Source: Sesamum alatum (lineage: Eukaryota; Streptophyta; Magnoliopsida; Lamiales; Pedaliaceae). From it: a stretch of 64,000 nt of DNA. Of the stretch, positions 11,010-23,183 are shown in pieces. The notes below the pieces were generated by a model. That model was not told where the DNA came from and did not search any database. It saw only the letters and a list, made by a program, of their open reading frames with translations. A program made the position numbers and the translations under genes. The stretch lies in contig JACGWO010000010.1 of the NCBI GenBank assembly GCA_034509735.1, positions 17,373,193 through 17,437,192 of the forward strand, read 5' to 3'. Numbering within the stretch: the stretch's first letter is position 1; each line of letters starts with the position of its first letter.

Positions 11010-11370
11010 CAAGAACACAAAAAGCAACACAGTACAAAAAGGAAACATTTTGGCCAAGACGCGTCAAAAATAGTGTTTGAAAAATAGATTTTGGCAAAAA
11101 ATGTCGAATAAATAATTACTTTAATCTAATTTACATAATACAACAAATTGCTCATCCTAAAAGAATATGTTTATATAAATAATTTTGAGAGTTTTGATCG
11201 ATTTTAATTTATGAAAAGTGAGATAGGTATGCACATTTCAGGTTGTCGGTCTCCTAAGATTGGTACTATGTCACTCAATTTTATTGTATTTCTAGCTCAA
11301 CATTTTACATTCCTAACCATGAAAACTTAAATATAATGTGATGATATTCTCTCAATCATTTTTCCTAAAA
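11010..11370. other. Non-coding stretch without recognised features
   Basis: AT-rich single-copy-looking sequence between the foldback and the LTR-like region. I see no open frame of interest and no terminal repeats. Confidence 0.5.
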
Positions 11371-12135
11371 CCCAAAATAAAGAACATGAGCCCCCATTAG
11401 CAATTGAATGGGTCTGGTCCTACTGACATATGAGTGAGGTATCAAACCCATATTTCCTACATTTATACTTAACTTGGAAGGCCCAAAACAAGTTTAATAA
11501 AGTAAGATGACTCAGCAGACAACAGAGATTCCACGTCATACACATTTCTAACATCTTGGGACGCATCATACTAAATTTTTTTCAACAAATTCCCTCCAGA
11601 TTCGTGGCGGTTTACCTGTCAACAATAGGTAAAACAAATTCTACAAAATTCCGATTGACTGGGTACGACTCGTTCAAATGACCATATTTTTGTCCAGATA
11701 AGTTCAAATCTCAATCTGATTTTTTTGTTAGTTACCTAACACATGCAGATTTCAAACGGTGTATCATATACTGCAACTAACTTCCGAATTTGGCTCTCAA
11801 TCATCCTATAAATAGAGGCCATCATGTATCCATAACGGTAACTTGTGCCATTCACTCTCACACGCTCTTTACTCTTAAACAACAAGCTCCCTACTTGTTT
11901 TTACACTCCATACACTCATTATCACTCAAACTTCAATATCTATCATCCACATCAATTATCACACTATTGTTCTTACATTATTTCAAGTTTCTCGATTATT
12001 TATTTAGTAATTCAAATACTGACTTAAGAATCGGAGCGCTAAACCTATTTTCCAGGTTAATCTTCCCTAGATCATAGGATTCTTGTGAAGATCCTTTGAC
12101 CATTGTGGTGCTCGACTCCAGTATGCATTATTAGC
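11371..12135 (+). mobile_element. Probable 5' LTR of a plus-strand Ty3/gypsy element
   Basis: A TATAAATA box at 11807-11814 is followed by AGAGGCC and a C/T-rich leader, then by GCACTGTTTGTGGGAACAC at about 12135-12153. The last phrase looks like a mutated form of the gypsy primer site TTGGCGCCGTCTGTGGGAA. The gag remnant starts 20 bases later. The left limit is uncertain because the other LTR was not found. Small frames here (11790-12077) are not genes. Confidence 0.5.
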
Positions 12136-12172
12136 ACTGTTTGTGGGAACACTTGAGCTAGAGGCGTGAGAT

Positions 12173-13560
12173 ATGGCTAGCTTAGACAATGGAGGTGATA
12201 ACGACTCTTTTGAGGGAAAAACTTCCATCCCTACGGCAACAGGTTCTGTGATTCCACCTCCAGAACAGGCCTTGGGGAATATCAAAGCCTCCGCTCCGAC
12301 TCTTGATCCGACAACCTTGCCTACTACCGCCAACCCACTCTTCTGTGAGCAGCTGCGCCAATTCATTGTTGAGACCATCAACTCAACTCTCTGGGGTTCC
12401 CCCGCCAGCAGAGCAGGGCAGTCCTCTCAACAATGGGGGACTTACACCTGTTGATCCCGCCGATAGGGAGGGACCATTCGGGAACCGTCGGAGATTTGCG
12501 GTTAGGAAGGAAGTGGTCGACTCCTCCAAGAGCAGGTAAGGAAAGAAACCCCGCTCCGAGATTGCTGGCATCATGGAAGAAGAGCTTCTGGCTCACTTTA
12601 GGGCACCCTCGCATCTGTTTGCTTACAATGGTACTACCAACCTTGTCGAGCACATCCGTACGTTTGAGAATGCAGTCCTGCTACACAGGTATACTAATGG
12701 TACTAAATGCCATGTTTTTCTTACTACAGTAACCAACTCTACTCAGTAGTCGTTTGACCAACTTTCCGCTAGATCAGTTCGACCTTTTGCAGAGTTTAGT
12801 TCTCTTTTTAAGCATTAGTTTGCTAGCAGCAGGAGATACCAAAATTATACTATAATCCTTTTTCGGGTGAAACAGGAGGAAAAGGAGACCTTGATGGCAT
12901 ATATCCAGTGCTTCAACAATGTCGTCCTGGAAGTTCCAACTGTCCATCAAGAAGTGCTGATTAGCGCTCTCATGCAGGACTCCGAGTCGGACCCTATTTG
13001 AATCATTGGTAAAGAAACCTGTGGCCAACTTTCATGAGCTACTGGCTCGAGCAGAAAATTACTAGAACTTAAAAGATGATCAACTTGTGAAGAAGGGCGA
13101 TAAAAGCAATAAGAGGAGGGACAATGAAGCCACCCCTCTTCTCGCAGGAGTAGGGGGAACCCCGAGGGTGGTTTAATCCATTTGACCTGAAGAACGAGCA
13201 TTTCACCTCGCTCATTACTAGCCCAATATAGATGTTGATGCCCATAGACAGACATCCAACTCTACATTGACCTAAAGGTGCTGAGGAAGGATCACAACTT
13301 CCTCAATCTAAATACTTCTGCAGGTACCACAGGGAGTACGGACACGATACCAATAGGTGCCGCCAACTAAGGCAGGAGATAGAAAGGTTCATTCGAGCCG
13401 GTTACTTACGAGACTATGTCGACAAGGATCGACATTGTGAACAACGCGAGGAATGCTCCTGCAAGCAAGATTCACATAGGAGCGAGGAGCGACCAGCTGA
13501 CTCTCTAGGAGTTTACATCAGAAGGAGAAAGTTACTATTGAGGAACAGAGCCCGAAAAAC
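12173..13560 (+). pseudogene. Ty3/gypsy gag remnant
   Basis: It opens with MASLDNGGDND and continues through several frames. Near 12580 it reads EEELLAHFRAPSHLFAYNGT, then a retrotransposon-gag core (VEHIRTFENAVLLHRYTNGT, LMAYIQCFNNVVLEVPTVHQ) with stops. Near 13320 the motif CRYHREYGHDTNRCRQLRQE is followed by IERFIRAGYLRDYV, the usual gag end of Tat-type elements. Frameshifts and stops make it non-functional. Confidence 0.8.
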
Positions 13561-13575
13561 ATACCTGCCAAAAGG

Positions 13576-14290
13576 GTGATCCACATGATAGTAGGAGGAC
13601 CCACTGATCGGAACTCCCGGAGAGATAGACGTGAACATGCCTGCACTGCTAGCACGGTCATGGAGATTGACTATAAAATACTTGCAGAGGATCCCACGAT
13701 CCAGTTCGGACCTGCTGACACACAGGGAGTTCACTTACCCCATAATGATGCTCTTGTAATTTTTGCTACTTTAGCTAATTATACTATTCAACATACTTTT
13801 TCGAATTTTGATAGCTTAGCAAGAATCCTATTTTATGAAGTTTACCGGCAGATGGAGCTCAACGATACCCATTGGAGCTGGTAGACACCTCACTATATTG
13901 TTTTGCAGGGGAAGTAGTAAATCTCCTAGGGCAAATCTTGCTCCACCTATCTTTAGGAATGAAGCCTAATAGGAAGACCAAGATGATCCACTTCCTCATA
14001 ATAGACATGTCTTTGGCACACAATGTCATCTAGGATGACTTGTCCTCAACGCCTTCCATTCCGTAGTCTTCACCTAGCAAATGAAGCTGAAATTCCCTGC
14101 GGGAATACGAGTAGGGGAAGTCACAAGTGACCAATACACAATACAAAAGTGCTATCTCCATTCTGTGAAAGGAGGCAACTGGACGGATATAGAATTAGAT
14201 CCGTCTCAGCCTAGCAGAGGAAAGGGCAAGGAACTTATAAAGTATGACGAGCATGGAAATGAGGTTCCTACTCAAGTGTAGCTCATCGAG
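13576..14290 (+). pseudogene. Ty3/gypsy protease region remnant
   Basis: An open frame (13576-13884) reads MIVGGPTDRNSRRDRREHA and then PTIQFGPADTQGVHLPHNDA. Tat protease regions have this arrangement, followed by the active site DSGSSADILF. Here that site reads NFDSLARILF, so the catalytic Asp-Ser-Gly is lost. A further degraded part (14081-14281) has VGEVTSDQYTIQKCYL, typical of the linker before reverse transcriptase. Confidence 0.75.
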
Positions 14291-14415
14291 GAGTTGTTGA
14301 GAATCCAACTGGTGCTAGGAGAGCCGGAAAAAACCACCAGGATTGGCTCTCAGCTGAGCTTTGAACTAGCAGGGCAGCTAACCACTTTCTTCTAGCAAAA
14401 TGTGGACATTATTTC

Positions 14416-14890
14416 ATGGTCAGCCTGGACCTAGATCTATCTTTCCCTCATGTCAAACAGAAGAAAAGACATTTCGGTCTTGAAAAGGACAAGGTCATCC
14501 AAGAGGAGGTAAGTAAGCTCCATGCTATGGGGAACATAAAGGAGACCCAATTTCCTGAATGGTTATCTAATGTCGTGTTTGTCCCAAGACAGGTAGTAAA
14601 TGAAGCATGTTTGTGGACTTTAAGGACGTTAACAAGGCTTGTCCTAAAGATTTTTATTGTCTTTCTTGCATAGACCAGTTGGTGGATTCCACGTCCGGTC
14701 ACGAATTGTTGAAGTTAATGGATGCATCGCAGGGCTATCATCAAATCATGCTTAACCCTGATGACCAGAAATGAGTAAGTTTCATCACATTAGGGGGAGG
14801 GGGGGAGGGGCTAAGGTTACATTGTTATGCCATTTGGGTTAAAAATGTAGGTGTTGCCTACCAACGACTGGTAGATCGCATGTTCCGAGT
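14416..14890 (+). pseudogene. Ty3/gypsy reverse transcriptase remnant (N-terminal half)
   Basis: The frame contains VKQKKRHFGLEKDKVIQEEV and FPEWLSNVVFVPR. Other frames supply a degraded DFRDLNKACPKD-like block, MDASQGYHQIM (near 14720) and VMPFGLK-type residues near 14830. A G-rich run GGGGGAGGGGGGGAGGGG (about 14790-14810) has expanded here. The catalytic YxDD part is missing because the sequence breaks off near 14890. Confidence 0.8.
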
Positions 14891-14896
14891 TGAACT

Positions 14897-14997
14897 TTAA
14901 AAACACAAGGGGGTTTTTAGCCTATTTCAAAATACAGGGGGATGTTTTGCTGACTTTTCAAAACACACGGGGGTTTTATATATTTTAGCCCACCAAA
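14897..14997. mobile_element. Fragment of a foldback-arm-like repeat inside pol
   Basis: The phrases GGGGGTTTTTAGCCTATTTC and ACACGGGGGTTTTATA match the arm of the 6088-7970 foldback (GGAGGTTTTTAGCCTATTTT near 7525). It separates the reverse transcriptase remnant from the RNase H remnant, so a related element inserted here, or repair copied one in. Confidence 0.5.
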
Positions 14998-15002
14998 TTC
15001 CC

Positions 15003-16330
15003 CGGTATAGAGGATACCAAGGCGGACTACCTTGCTCGACTTGCCAGCTTTCTAGCCGACTATAATGCTCACACTATCAGTATAAGAACACTCACTAAAA
15101 CTACCAATGATGCTGATGTAACATACTGTAGATCATAAATTGATTAGAGGAAACCCCCTGTGACTACCTCCAGGAAGTAACCCTTTCTACTGATGAAAAT
15201 GAGGCAGCCCGCCTAAGGTATAGGTCAACCAGATTTACCTTGTTGGGCAGAATACTTTACAAACACAACTTCACTCAGCTTTACCTCCAATGCTTGTAAG
15301 CAGATGAGGGAGAAACTATGCTGCATGAGATACATGAAGGTTCTTGTGGCTCTCACACAGGAGGAATGACGCCTTGCAAGGAAGATTACTAGATATTTCT
15401 AGCCCACTCTCAAGAAAAATGCCATAGACTGGATAAGGAGATGTGAGCACTGCCAGAGGCATGGCCTACTCATCCATGTACCTTCTGAGCTCTTTTAGGC
15501 ACTCTCAGCACCTTCCCCTTTCGCCACATGGGAAACGGACATAGTAAGGACCGTTCCCAGTTACACAAGGACACAAAAAGGTTAACACTGGAAGCTGAAC
15601 CCCTTGCCCAAAATTACATAGAATGAAGTGCTAAAATTTCTATGAAAAAACATAGTCTGCATGTATGGTCTCCCTTGTGAACTTATTTCTAACGACGGTC
15701 ACAAGTTTCGAGGTTGGAAGATCCAACACTGGTGTGCCGACCTTAACATTCAATAAAGGTTTACTTCAGTGGCCTACCCCCAAGCTAATGGTCAAGTGGT
15801 GGTCAAAAACCATATTAGTGCAAGGCATCAAAACCAAACTCGAACAAATACTAGGACAATGGGTAGATGCCTTGGTCGATGCGTGCTATGGTTTTACAGG
15901 ACCAACCCTAGGTCAACCAAGAAACTCCCTCCAACTTAGTATATGGCTCAGCGCCCATCATACCTGTTGAAAGGGTTGGGAACCTTCAGAATCCAACACT
16001 AAGAACATGAAGGTAACGATATGCTGCTACGTACAAACCTCGACTTAATAGATGAGGTTCGTGAAGATTCCTGAACCCGCCTGCAAAGATACAAACAAAA
16101 GATGGTAAACACCTACAATAGTAGTGCAAAACAGTGAAATTCCAAGTAGGAGATCTCGTGCTGAACGAGCGAGCACCCTAAACCAATAGGAAAACTGACT
16201 TCCAACTAGGAGGCCCTTACAAAATAATATGGATTGTGCAGAGTACGATCTAGAGGACAGGATGGAAGAAGGCTCTCTCGAGCATGGAATGCCTACAACC
16301 CCAATAAATTTTACTCTTAATTTTTCTCTT
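15003..16330 (+). pseudogene. Ty3/gypsy RNase H end and integrase remnant
   Basis: It begins with ADYLARLASFLADY (near 15030), the end of RNase H. A degraded zinc-binding part follows (HEIHEGSCGSHTGGMT, RCEHCQRHG) near 15330-15460. Integrase core pieces occur near 15540 (ATWETDIV) and 15950 (LVYGSAPIIPVERVG), and a tail near 16140 reads VKFQVGDLVLNERAP and GGPYKII. All parts have stops and shifts, and part of the catalytic core is deleted. The downstream LTR is missing. Confidence 0.75.
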
Positions 16331-16433
16331 GCTCATAATTTTCTACTTCTTCTAATAACCGTTGATATTACTTGCTGGAATAAGAACGCTTCCCGTTTCT
16401 TTGCTATATTCTACAATGATAACACGATAATAA

Positions 16434-16745
16434 CCTGGCTAGCTTTGAGCCCTAATAACCCGCAATCAACAAGCGCATCCTTACTGGGTTCAAGCCCTAA
16501 TAACCCGCCCTCAACAACCAAATCCTTACTAGCTTTGAGCCCTAATAAGTCGCTCGTAGATAGGCCGTCCTTACTAGCTTTGACCCCTAATAAGCTGCCC
16601 TCAACATGCACATTCTCATTGGTTTTGAGCCCTGATAAGCCGCCCTTTATAGGCGCATTCTAATTGGCTGCGAGCTTGATAAATCGCCCTGAGCAAACGC
16701 AGTTATGCTCATCCAACTAGTTGTGAGCTTAATAAATTTCTCTTA
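16434..16745. repeat. Minisatellite with exact 45-bp period
   Basis: The phrase GAGCCCTAATAA recurs with its CCTAA at about 16451, 16496, 16541, 16586 and 16631, then in weaker form near 16676 and 16728. The period of 45 is a multiple of three, so a frame stays open from 16229 to 16663 (LSPNNPPSTTKSLLA repeated). I take the frame as a by-product. The array sits in the 3' non-coding part of the gypsy element. The stretch 16746-16896 holds nothing I recognise. Confidence 0.85.
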
Positions 16746-16896
16746 GTTGGGACATCCTTTTCACTTAGCATTACAAATAACGTACCATATATCTGTTGTT
16801 GCTTGCACTAACTTAAGTGCTTTGATAAAGTCCTATCATCTACTAGGCCTTGCTTCTTACATGAATCACATTTTGATATGCATCAGCAGGTCCTAC

Positions 16897-17560
16897 CACT
16901 ACGAAAAAAGGCTTACAACAATAGATTTTTGCAACAGATTTCATAAAAAAGCTGTTGCAAAGTAAATTTTCCACGACATCTTGTAACGTAATATTTTCCA
17001 TTGCTATAGGTACGAGTACTACTATAAAGCAATGATTTTCTTGTCCTTTGCAAAATGTTGCCACGGATTTCTTTTGTGGCAAAATTCTATTGCAAAATAC
17101 TTTGGTAAAAGATTTGATTTTTTATATTTTGTAACAACTTTGCGAATGGTATATCCGTGGCAAAGTTGATGGAAATTCATTGCAAAGTCATTTTTTGTTT
17201 GCAACTACATTTGGAACGCATTGTTTGCAACATCTTTTTGTTGCTAATTTTGCAATGAAATATTTATTACAATCTGTTGCAAAATTATTTTTGTTTACAA
17301 TGGCATTTGCAATGGAAGTCATTACAATACTGCAATGGATTTTTGTAACGATATTCTGTTGCAAAATTTTCAACGAAATAATTTACTACAATTCCTTGTA
17401 AATTTATTTTGGTTTATAACGACAATTGCAATGACAATCCGTTGCAATTTGCAAGGGAATATTTAGCTACAACCCATTGCAAAATCTTTTTTTACAACGA
17501 CATTTCCAACGAAAATCATTGCAATTTTTTTTCACAATTTCAAAATTTATATTCAATAAT
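16897..17560. mobile_element. Left terminal region of a CACTA (En/Spm-like) element
   Basis: The end CACTACGAAAAAAGGCTTAC is preceded by TAC. It is followed by many short facing motifs around TTGCAAAAT, GCAACGGA-like and TTGCAATGG, the usual subterminal repeats of CACTA elements. Six overlapping short frames on both strands come from these repeats and are not genes. I did not find the matching right end with certainty. Confidence 0.6.
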
Positions 17561-17639
17561 AAAAATATATGTGATTTAACTCTAACAATCTACAAATTCA
17601 AATATGATAAAATATTTAAGCACAAATACATATAATAAA

Positions 17640-18459
17640 GACTATTCAACATTGCAATGCACAAAATAAAAAATGTACAATTTTAAAGTATACATATCTA
17701 AAAAGGGGATCATATTCATTTTCACAATCTTTTAAAGATGGTGGACATCTAACAGGCTATCTTGTTGTTTTTCCTACATCGCCCTAAACCTCCCTGTGCT
17801 ATTTCCCAACCCTATAGTTATGATTCTTGTGAATCTTGCTTTTATATTGATTCCACATGTAACATTTCTGCAAGATGTAACACACTTATATGATAACAAC
17901 ACAAAAATTAATTGATGTTCATATAAACTACGAATTAAATATTTAAATCGTACACTAAAATTTTAAACCAGAAGTTCTTAGTCTCTTCGGGAACCTTTTT
18001 CAAAGAAGGTCGCACCCCTAATTAATAGCCTATAATAATATCTTTAATGACCTTCTGAACATCCAAATCCCTAAACCAAATGAATAATTATAATTACAAA
18101 TATAATATTTAAAAATATTTTAAAAACAATCCAACATTTTAAATTGTCTTACATGATACCCTCCGACGTAATGACATTCGATGTTGTTGTTATGGAAGGG
18201 ACATTATTAGAGGCAACTTTAGGCACTAATGCAAATAGTGGTGGTGATGGTGGTGTTGTTGCTGATGAGGAACTTGCAGGTGATGGCAATGGGGCTACAC
18301 ATGTGTTTCCCGGTTCAATATAAAAACAAGGTAGGGTAGGAGATGAGGAAGGCGTCTCTCAAGCTACATGCGAAGGTGGCACAAGTGGTGGGGTAGATGA
18401 TGGTGTAGCACTTTGACCCCTACCTCCTCTAAAACCTCATCGTACCATATCTACATGAA
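17640..18459 (-). pseudogene. Remnant of a CACTA TNP-like gene (tentative)
   Basis: On the minus strand near 18065-17965 one frame reads DLDVQKVIKDII and VRPSLKKVPEETKNFW. This is in the style of the plant Transposase_24 family (I-I, then VP, then WF). A Gly/Val-rich or GGT-repeat segment lies at 18235-18300. No long frame survives. The assignment rests on weak pattern similarity and on lying next to the CACTA terminus. Confidence 0.3.
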
Positions 18460-19510
18460 TATAGTTAACTAACTTTAGTTGAACATTTTTACTTGAGAGT
18501 TGACTAAGTTAATTTAGTTTAGTTGAGGTTTGCACTTGAGAGTTAACTAAGTTAAATTAATTTAGTTGAGCTTTTAACTTGAAAGTTAACCAAGTAAAAT
18601 TAGTTTACTCAAAACCAAAGGTTGAAAGGTAACTAAGTTAAATTAGTTAGTTGAGCTATTAAATTTAAAGTTAGTTAAGTTAAATTAGATTAGTTAAAGA
18701 TTTTCAGTTGAAAATTCACTAATTGAAATTAGTTTTGTAAGTTGTGAGTTAACTAAGTTAAATTAGTTAACTTGAAGGTTCTAGGTTGAAAGATGACTAA
18801 GTTAAATTAGTTTATTTGAGCTTTTAACTTGAAAGTTAACTAAGTTAAATTAGTTTAACTGAGCTCTTAACTTGAAAGTTAACTAAGTAAATTAGTTTAG
18901 TTAAAGATTGATATTGAAAGTTAACAAAGTTAAATTAGTTCAGTTGAGCTTTAACTTGAAAGTTAGCTAAGTTAAATCGGTTTAGTTCAAGATTTTAAGT
19001 TGAAAGTTAACTAACTGAAATTAGTTTAGTTGAGCTTTTAAGTTGTGAGTTAACCAAGTTAAATTAGTTTACTTGAAGGTTTTAGGTTGAAAGTTAGCTA
19101 AGTTAAATTAGTTTAGTTGATCTTTTAAGTTGAAAGTTAACTAAGTTAAATTAGTTCAGTTAAAGATTTTAAGTTGAAAGTGATTAAGTGAAATTAGTTT
19201 AGTTGAGATTTTAAGTTGTGAGTTAACTAAGTTTACTTGAAGGTTGAATGTTTACTAAGTTAAATTAGTTTACTTGAGGTTTTATGTTGAAATTTAACTA
19301 AGTTAAATTAGTTTAGTTAAGCTTTTAAATTGAAAGTTAATTAAATTAAATTCGTTTAGTTAAAGATAAGTAAGTTAAATATTAACTAAGTTAAATTAAT
19401 TTAATTGAGCTTTTAAGGTGTGAGTTAACTAGAGTTAAATTAGTTTACTTGAAGGTTGTTGAAAGTTAACTAAGTTAAATTAGTTTAGTTGGGCTTTAAA
19501 CTTAAAAATT
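18460..19510. repeat. AT-rich minisatellite, period about 43-44 bp
   Basis: The phrase GTTAACTAAGTTAAATTAG recurs about every 43-44 bases (for example 18542, 18585, 18628, 18670), giving roughly two dozen diverged copies. Units alternate between a TTAGTTGAGCTTTTAA form and a TTAGTTAAAGATTTTAA form. It lies inside the presumed CACTA element and has no coding capacity. Confidence 0.9.
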
Positions 19511-20255
19511 TAGTTTTAGTATCATCAACAGTCATCCAACCTCATCAATACTATCAATACTAAATTAGTCATCAACACTCATCCAACCTCATCAATACTA
19601 TCATCATCGCCATCCACCTCGATATACCAATCACATCCTCAATATATCAACCAAATCCTCAATGTATTACATTATAGGCATCCACAATTTTATAACATGC
19701 AAGACTGAATTTAACTCAATATACCAAACACATCGTAGGCATCCAAAATACTATCATCATCCACATTATATCACATACAAGAATGAATTTAACTCGATAT
19801 ACTGAACACATCATAGGCATTCACAATACTATCATCATTCACATTATATCACATACCAACTACTATCATCTTCCTCATTCACAATATAGGCAAAGGATTG
19901 CAAAAAACATACCTTAAATCTTGTCAAGTTCACAATCTTCTTACTCTATTCCTGTAAAGAAAAAAAATAGGGAAAACAAGAAATTTTTAGTTAAAAACCA
20001 AACAAACACATCTACTATTAAAATCAAAGAAAAACAAAATAAAACTATTACTGTGACCTGCTTGGGCGGTGGAGCTCTAGCGGCTGTTGGCGACGACTAT
20101 TGGGATGCCTGTGAAAAAAATTAAAATTTGTTAGCCCGTGAAATTAGTAACTAAAAATTACTATTAATAATTGCACTAAATTAAAAAGCTACTCACCAGT
20201 TTTCTTTTGTGCATCTTAAACGCAAGATGAACCCACGCGATACACAGTCGACGTT
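19511..20255. repeat. ATC-rich short repeats and CACTA interior
   Basis: From 19511 to 19880, phrases such as CATCAATACTATCA and CATAGGCATCCACAAT recur irregularly. From 19900 to 20255 there is non-coding or degraded CACTA interior. The sequence continues at 34413, beyond the nested LTRs. A 67-codon frame at 19921-20124 shows no recognisable domain. Confidence 0.5.
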
Positions 20256-20260
20256 GATGT

Positions 20261-21861
20261 TGTAAGCAAAGCGAATCGGCCCGGGAGAGGTGCATGGGGA
20301 AGCGCGAGGGGCTTTTTAAATGTAATAAAAACATATATATGCATAATAATGACGGAATTTAAAAATGACCAAGGGGTGTTCCCTTGATTCTCCCAAGCGT
20401 TCGGTGTATCTCATGAACAAAAGAAATAACATACAAGATTCATGGAGGCCATAGGGTTTGAACGAAGACGCAAAAAATGTAAAAAAATGCACTCACCCGT
20501 TGTAGCTTTCTTCGTTCAGCTACACGCGTTGTTTCTGGATTTGCCACATAGATCCCAAAGTAGGAATTCTCCAAATTGTCCACGCAATTCACTGAAATCT
20601 CGATACCCTCGTGCTAGCAAGATATCAAAGAAAGGGAGAAAATAATCGATCAAATGCTATTAATTAACATGATCGATTGCATGTTTTCTTGTATCAAAGA
20701 TGAGAAAACAAGAAGGATTTTGGAGGTGAAGAGAGGGAGGAGATGACCGAGAGAGGGGCGACAGTTTTGAATGTGTGAGATGAGAGAGTTGTTGTGTGTG
20801 TGTGTGCGTGTGTGTACGTTCTTGAGTTTATATATAATAGTATTCCTACTCCTACTCAACTTCAACAAAAGAGACACACTTTGAAAACCTTTAGGATTTG
20901 ACCTAGTCAAATCCTAGTCAACATAGGCTTTGATTAAGTCAAACTTAATCCTAACCCTACATCTCATCTAGCCCCATGATTAAATCTCGCCCATCCATCA
21001 TTTGATGAGGTTTATGGAATGGAGTTTTAAATCTAATTTAAATGGTCCAATAAATCCTAATGGGCTTCTAGTAAAATAAATACTTAAGCCCAAATATTTC
21101 CATCTCATTAATCTAATTAAAAGGGAAATAGTCCATCCCCTTGTTTCATGTATATAATTTATGAGTCAAGCCTAATTAATCTAATTCATTCTCAAAGGCT
21201 TGATACTCCAAAAAGAGAACCAATTTAATATGATTAAATCGTCCAATCTCTCGGAATTAATTCCAAATTAATTCCTCCACTTCCAGTGAATTGTGTGTGA
21301 CTCTTTAGGTTCACCTTCAGCTAGAATTGGCCGAATCTCCAATCATTTCCATGATCGAAATTCGTCCGTCACCATGGGTGGCCGTCTAGCAACAGTGTAT
21401 TCTCCCGAATACATAAGAGTACAGTCCTTCCGTCTACCATCTCACAGATATAGTCTAGGGTATGGAATTTGGACGTCGGTCCCCATCCTTGACTTAAGCT
21501 TTCACTCGTTCACCTACTGAACGTTACTGGGATCCTATCCCACTGTTCAATTACTGTGGCCATAGATTTTATAGAGAACGAGCCTCAAAGTGTAAGTGAG
21601 ACGCTATTGTCAATCGTTGATAGGAGACGGATTCTTTCTTGGAACTCACTGTCCACACTGCACATCCTGACTGCACTAGATAGAGCTTATAGCAACCAAG
21701 TCTTTTGACCCGGTAGCCTTTCGCCAAACCTAAGATACAGGCATGGTGTGTATATGACTGCCGTAGTCCCTCAAGTCTGAGGACTAATCTTGTATTATCA
21801 GAATCTGAAATACAAGTCATACCGACCAACCCACTCAAGGCTTCCCATATGATGATTCCCG
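20261..21861 (-). mobile_element. Solo LTR 1, first part (outermost of the nest)
   Basis: The LTR starts TGTAAGCAAAGCGAATCGG, preceded by GATGT (20256-20260). It continues at 34043 and ends at 34412, followed by GATGT (34413-34417). Joined length is about 1.97 kb. It carries the group box CACCATGGGTGGCCGTCTAG near 21370 and a TTGAC/GTCAA cluster near 20895-20945. It is the oldest layer, because LTR 2 is inserted within it after TCCCG (21857-21861). Short frames inside (20442, 21293, 21569) are LTR by-products. Confidence 0.9.
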
Positions 21862-23183
21862 TGAAAGCATGTGTCGATCGTCCTGGGATGGAGCGCGAAT
21901 GCGGAAGCGCGATAAATTAAATCATGATAAATAAAACATGATTAAACTGAAAGTAAATGCATGTTCAAGGGGTGTTCCCTTCAACCTCCCAAATGTTCGG
22001 TGTATCTCATGATCAAAGTAAAGCATGCAATATCGTGGTGGCCATAGGGTTGATACAAAGGGAGCGTGAAACCTACCCGTTGTCGTTTTCTTCAAACTGC
22101 CACGTGCGTTGTTCCACGTTTTGCCATGAAGATTCCAAATCAGGAACCCTGTAAATTGTCCACCCAATCCACCGGATCTTGATCCCCGTGCTAGCAAGAA
22201 ATCAAGAGGAATTTATATAGGAGGAAAAATCGACCTAGCATTATGAATTAACGTGATCAATTTGCCTATAGTTCTCTTGTATCAAAACAAGGAACTAGAA
22301 ATAATTTCTTGGAGAGGAGAGAAGAGGGGTCGGCCGAGAGAGAGTGAGAGAGAGGTGGGCATGTGTGTGTGCGTGTGTGCTAGAGTTTCAACACCTTGAT
22401 GTGTGTGTTTCTATGAGTATTTATAGAAGGGGACTTCTCCTAGTCCTCTTCAAACTCTCATAGAAAACCCTAGGTTGACTAGAATTTTGACCTAGTCAAA
22501 TCCTAGTCAACTTAGGTAAAAGACCAAGACAAACTTGATCTTAGCCATTGATCTCTCCATTTAATCTCCTCCATCCATCTCTTAGATGGATTCCATGGAA
22601 TATTTTAAATCTAATTTAAAATAATCCCTAAGGCCTTAAATAATCAAATAATTATTTTAAGCTTATTTTCTCAATTTAATAAATCCAATTTATTAGTTAA
22701 TTCTATTTAATCCAATTAAAGAATTAACAATCCAAGAAAAGTGAAGCAATTAAATCCAATTAAATTGTTCTTCCTGCCAGAATTAATTTCAAATTAATTC
22801 CTTCTCTACCGATGGATTGTGTGTGACTCTTAGGTTCACCCTTAGCTAGACTTGGCTGAATTTCCGATCATCCTTTAATGGAAAAATCATCCGTCACCAT
22901 AGGTGGCCGTCTAGCAACAGTCCATGGCATTAGCAACAGTTCTTCCGTCTTCCATCTCACGGCTATAGTCTAGGGTGTGGACAATAGGTGTCGGTACCCA
23001 TTCTTGACTACAGCCTTGGCTTGTCCATACCAAACGTCATAGGGATCTTATCCCACTATTCAGTTATTGTGACCACAGATTTACTGGAGGACGAGTCTCA
23101 GAGTGTAAGTGAGACATCATTGTCAATCCTATTGATAGGAGACGGATTTTATATTAGGACCCACTCAAGGTTTTCCATATGAC
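21862..23183 (-). mobile_element. Solo LTR 2, first part (middle of the nest)
   Basis: It starts TGAAAGCATGTGTCGATCG right after TCCCG, is interrupted at 23183 by element A, resumes at 33625 and ends TTCTAACA at 34037, followed by TCCCG. Joined length is about 1.74 kb. It resembles the family A LTR but is diverged and has internal losses. It has a GTTGACTAG/TTGACCTAGTCAAA cluster near 22470-22505 and a TTTATA box near 22420. Confidence 0.9.

Noticed and set aside
16434..19510. CRISPR-like regularly spaced repeats.
   Set aside because: The units are contiguous minisatellites without unique spacers, in plant transposon DNA.
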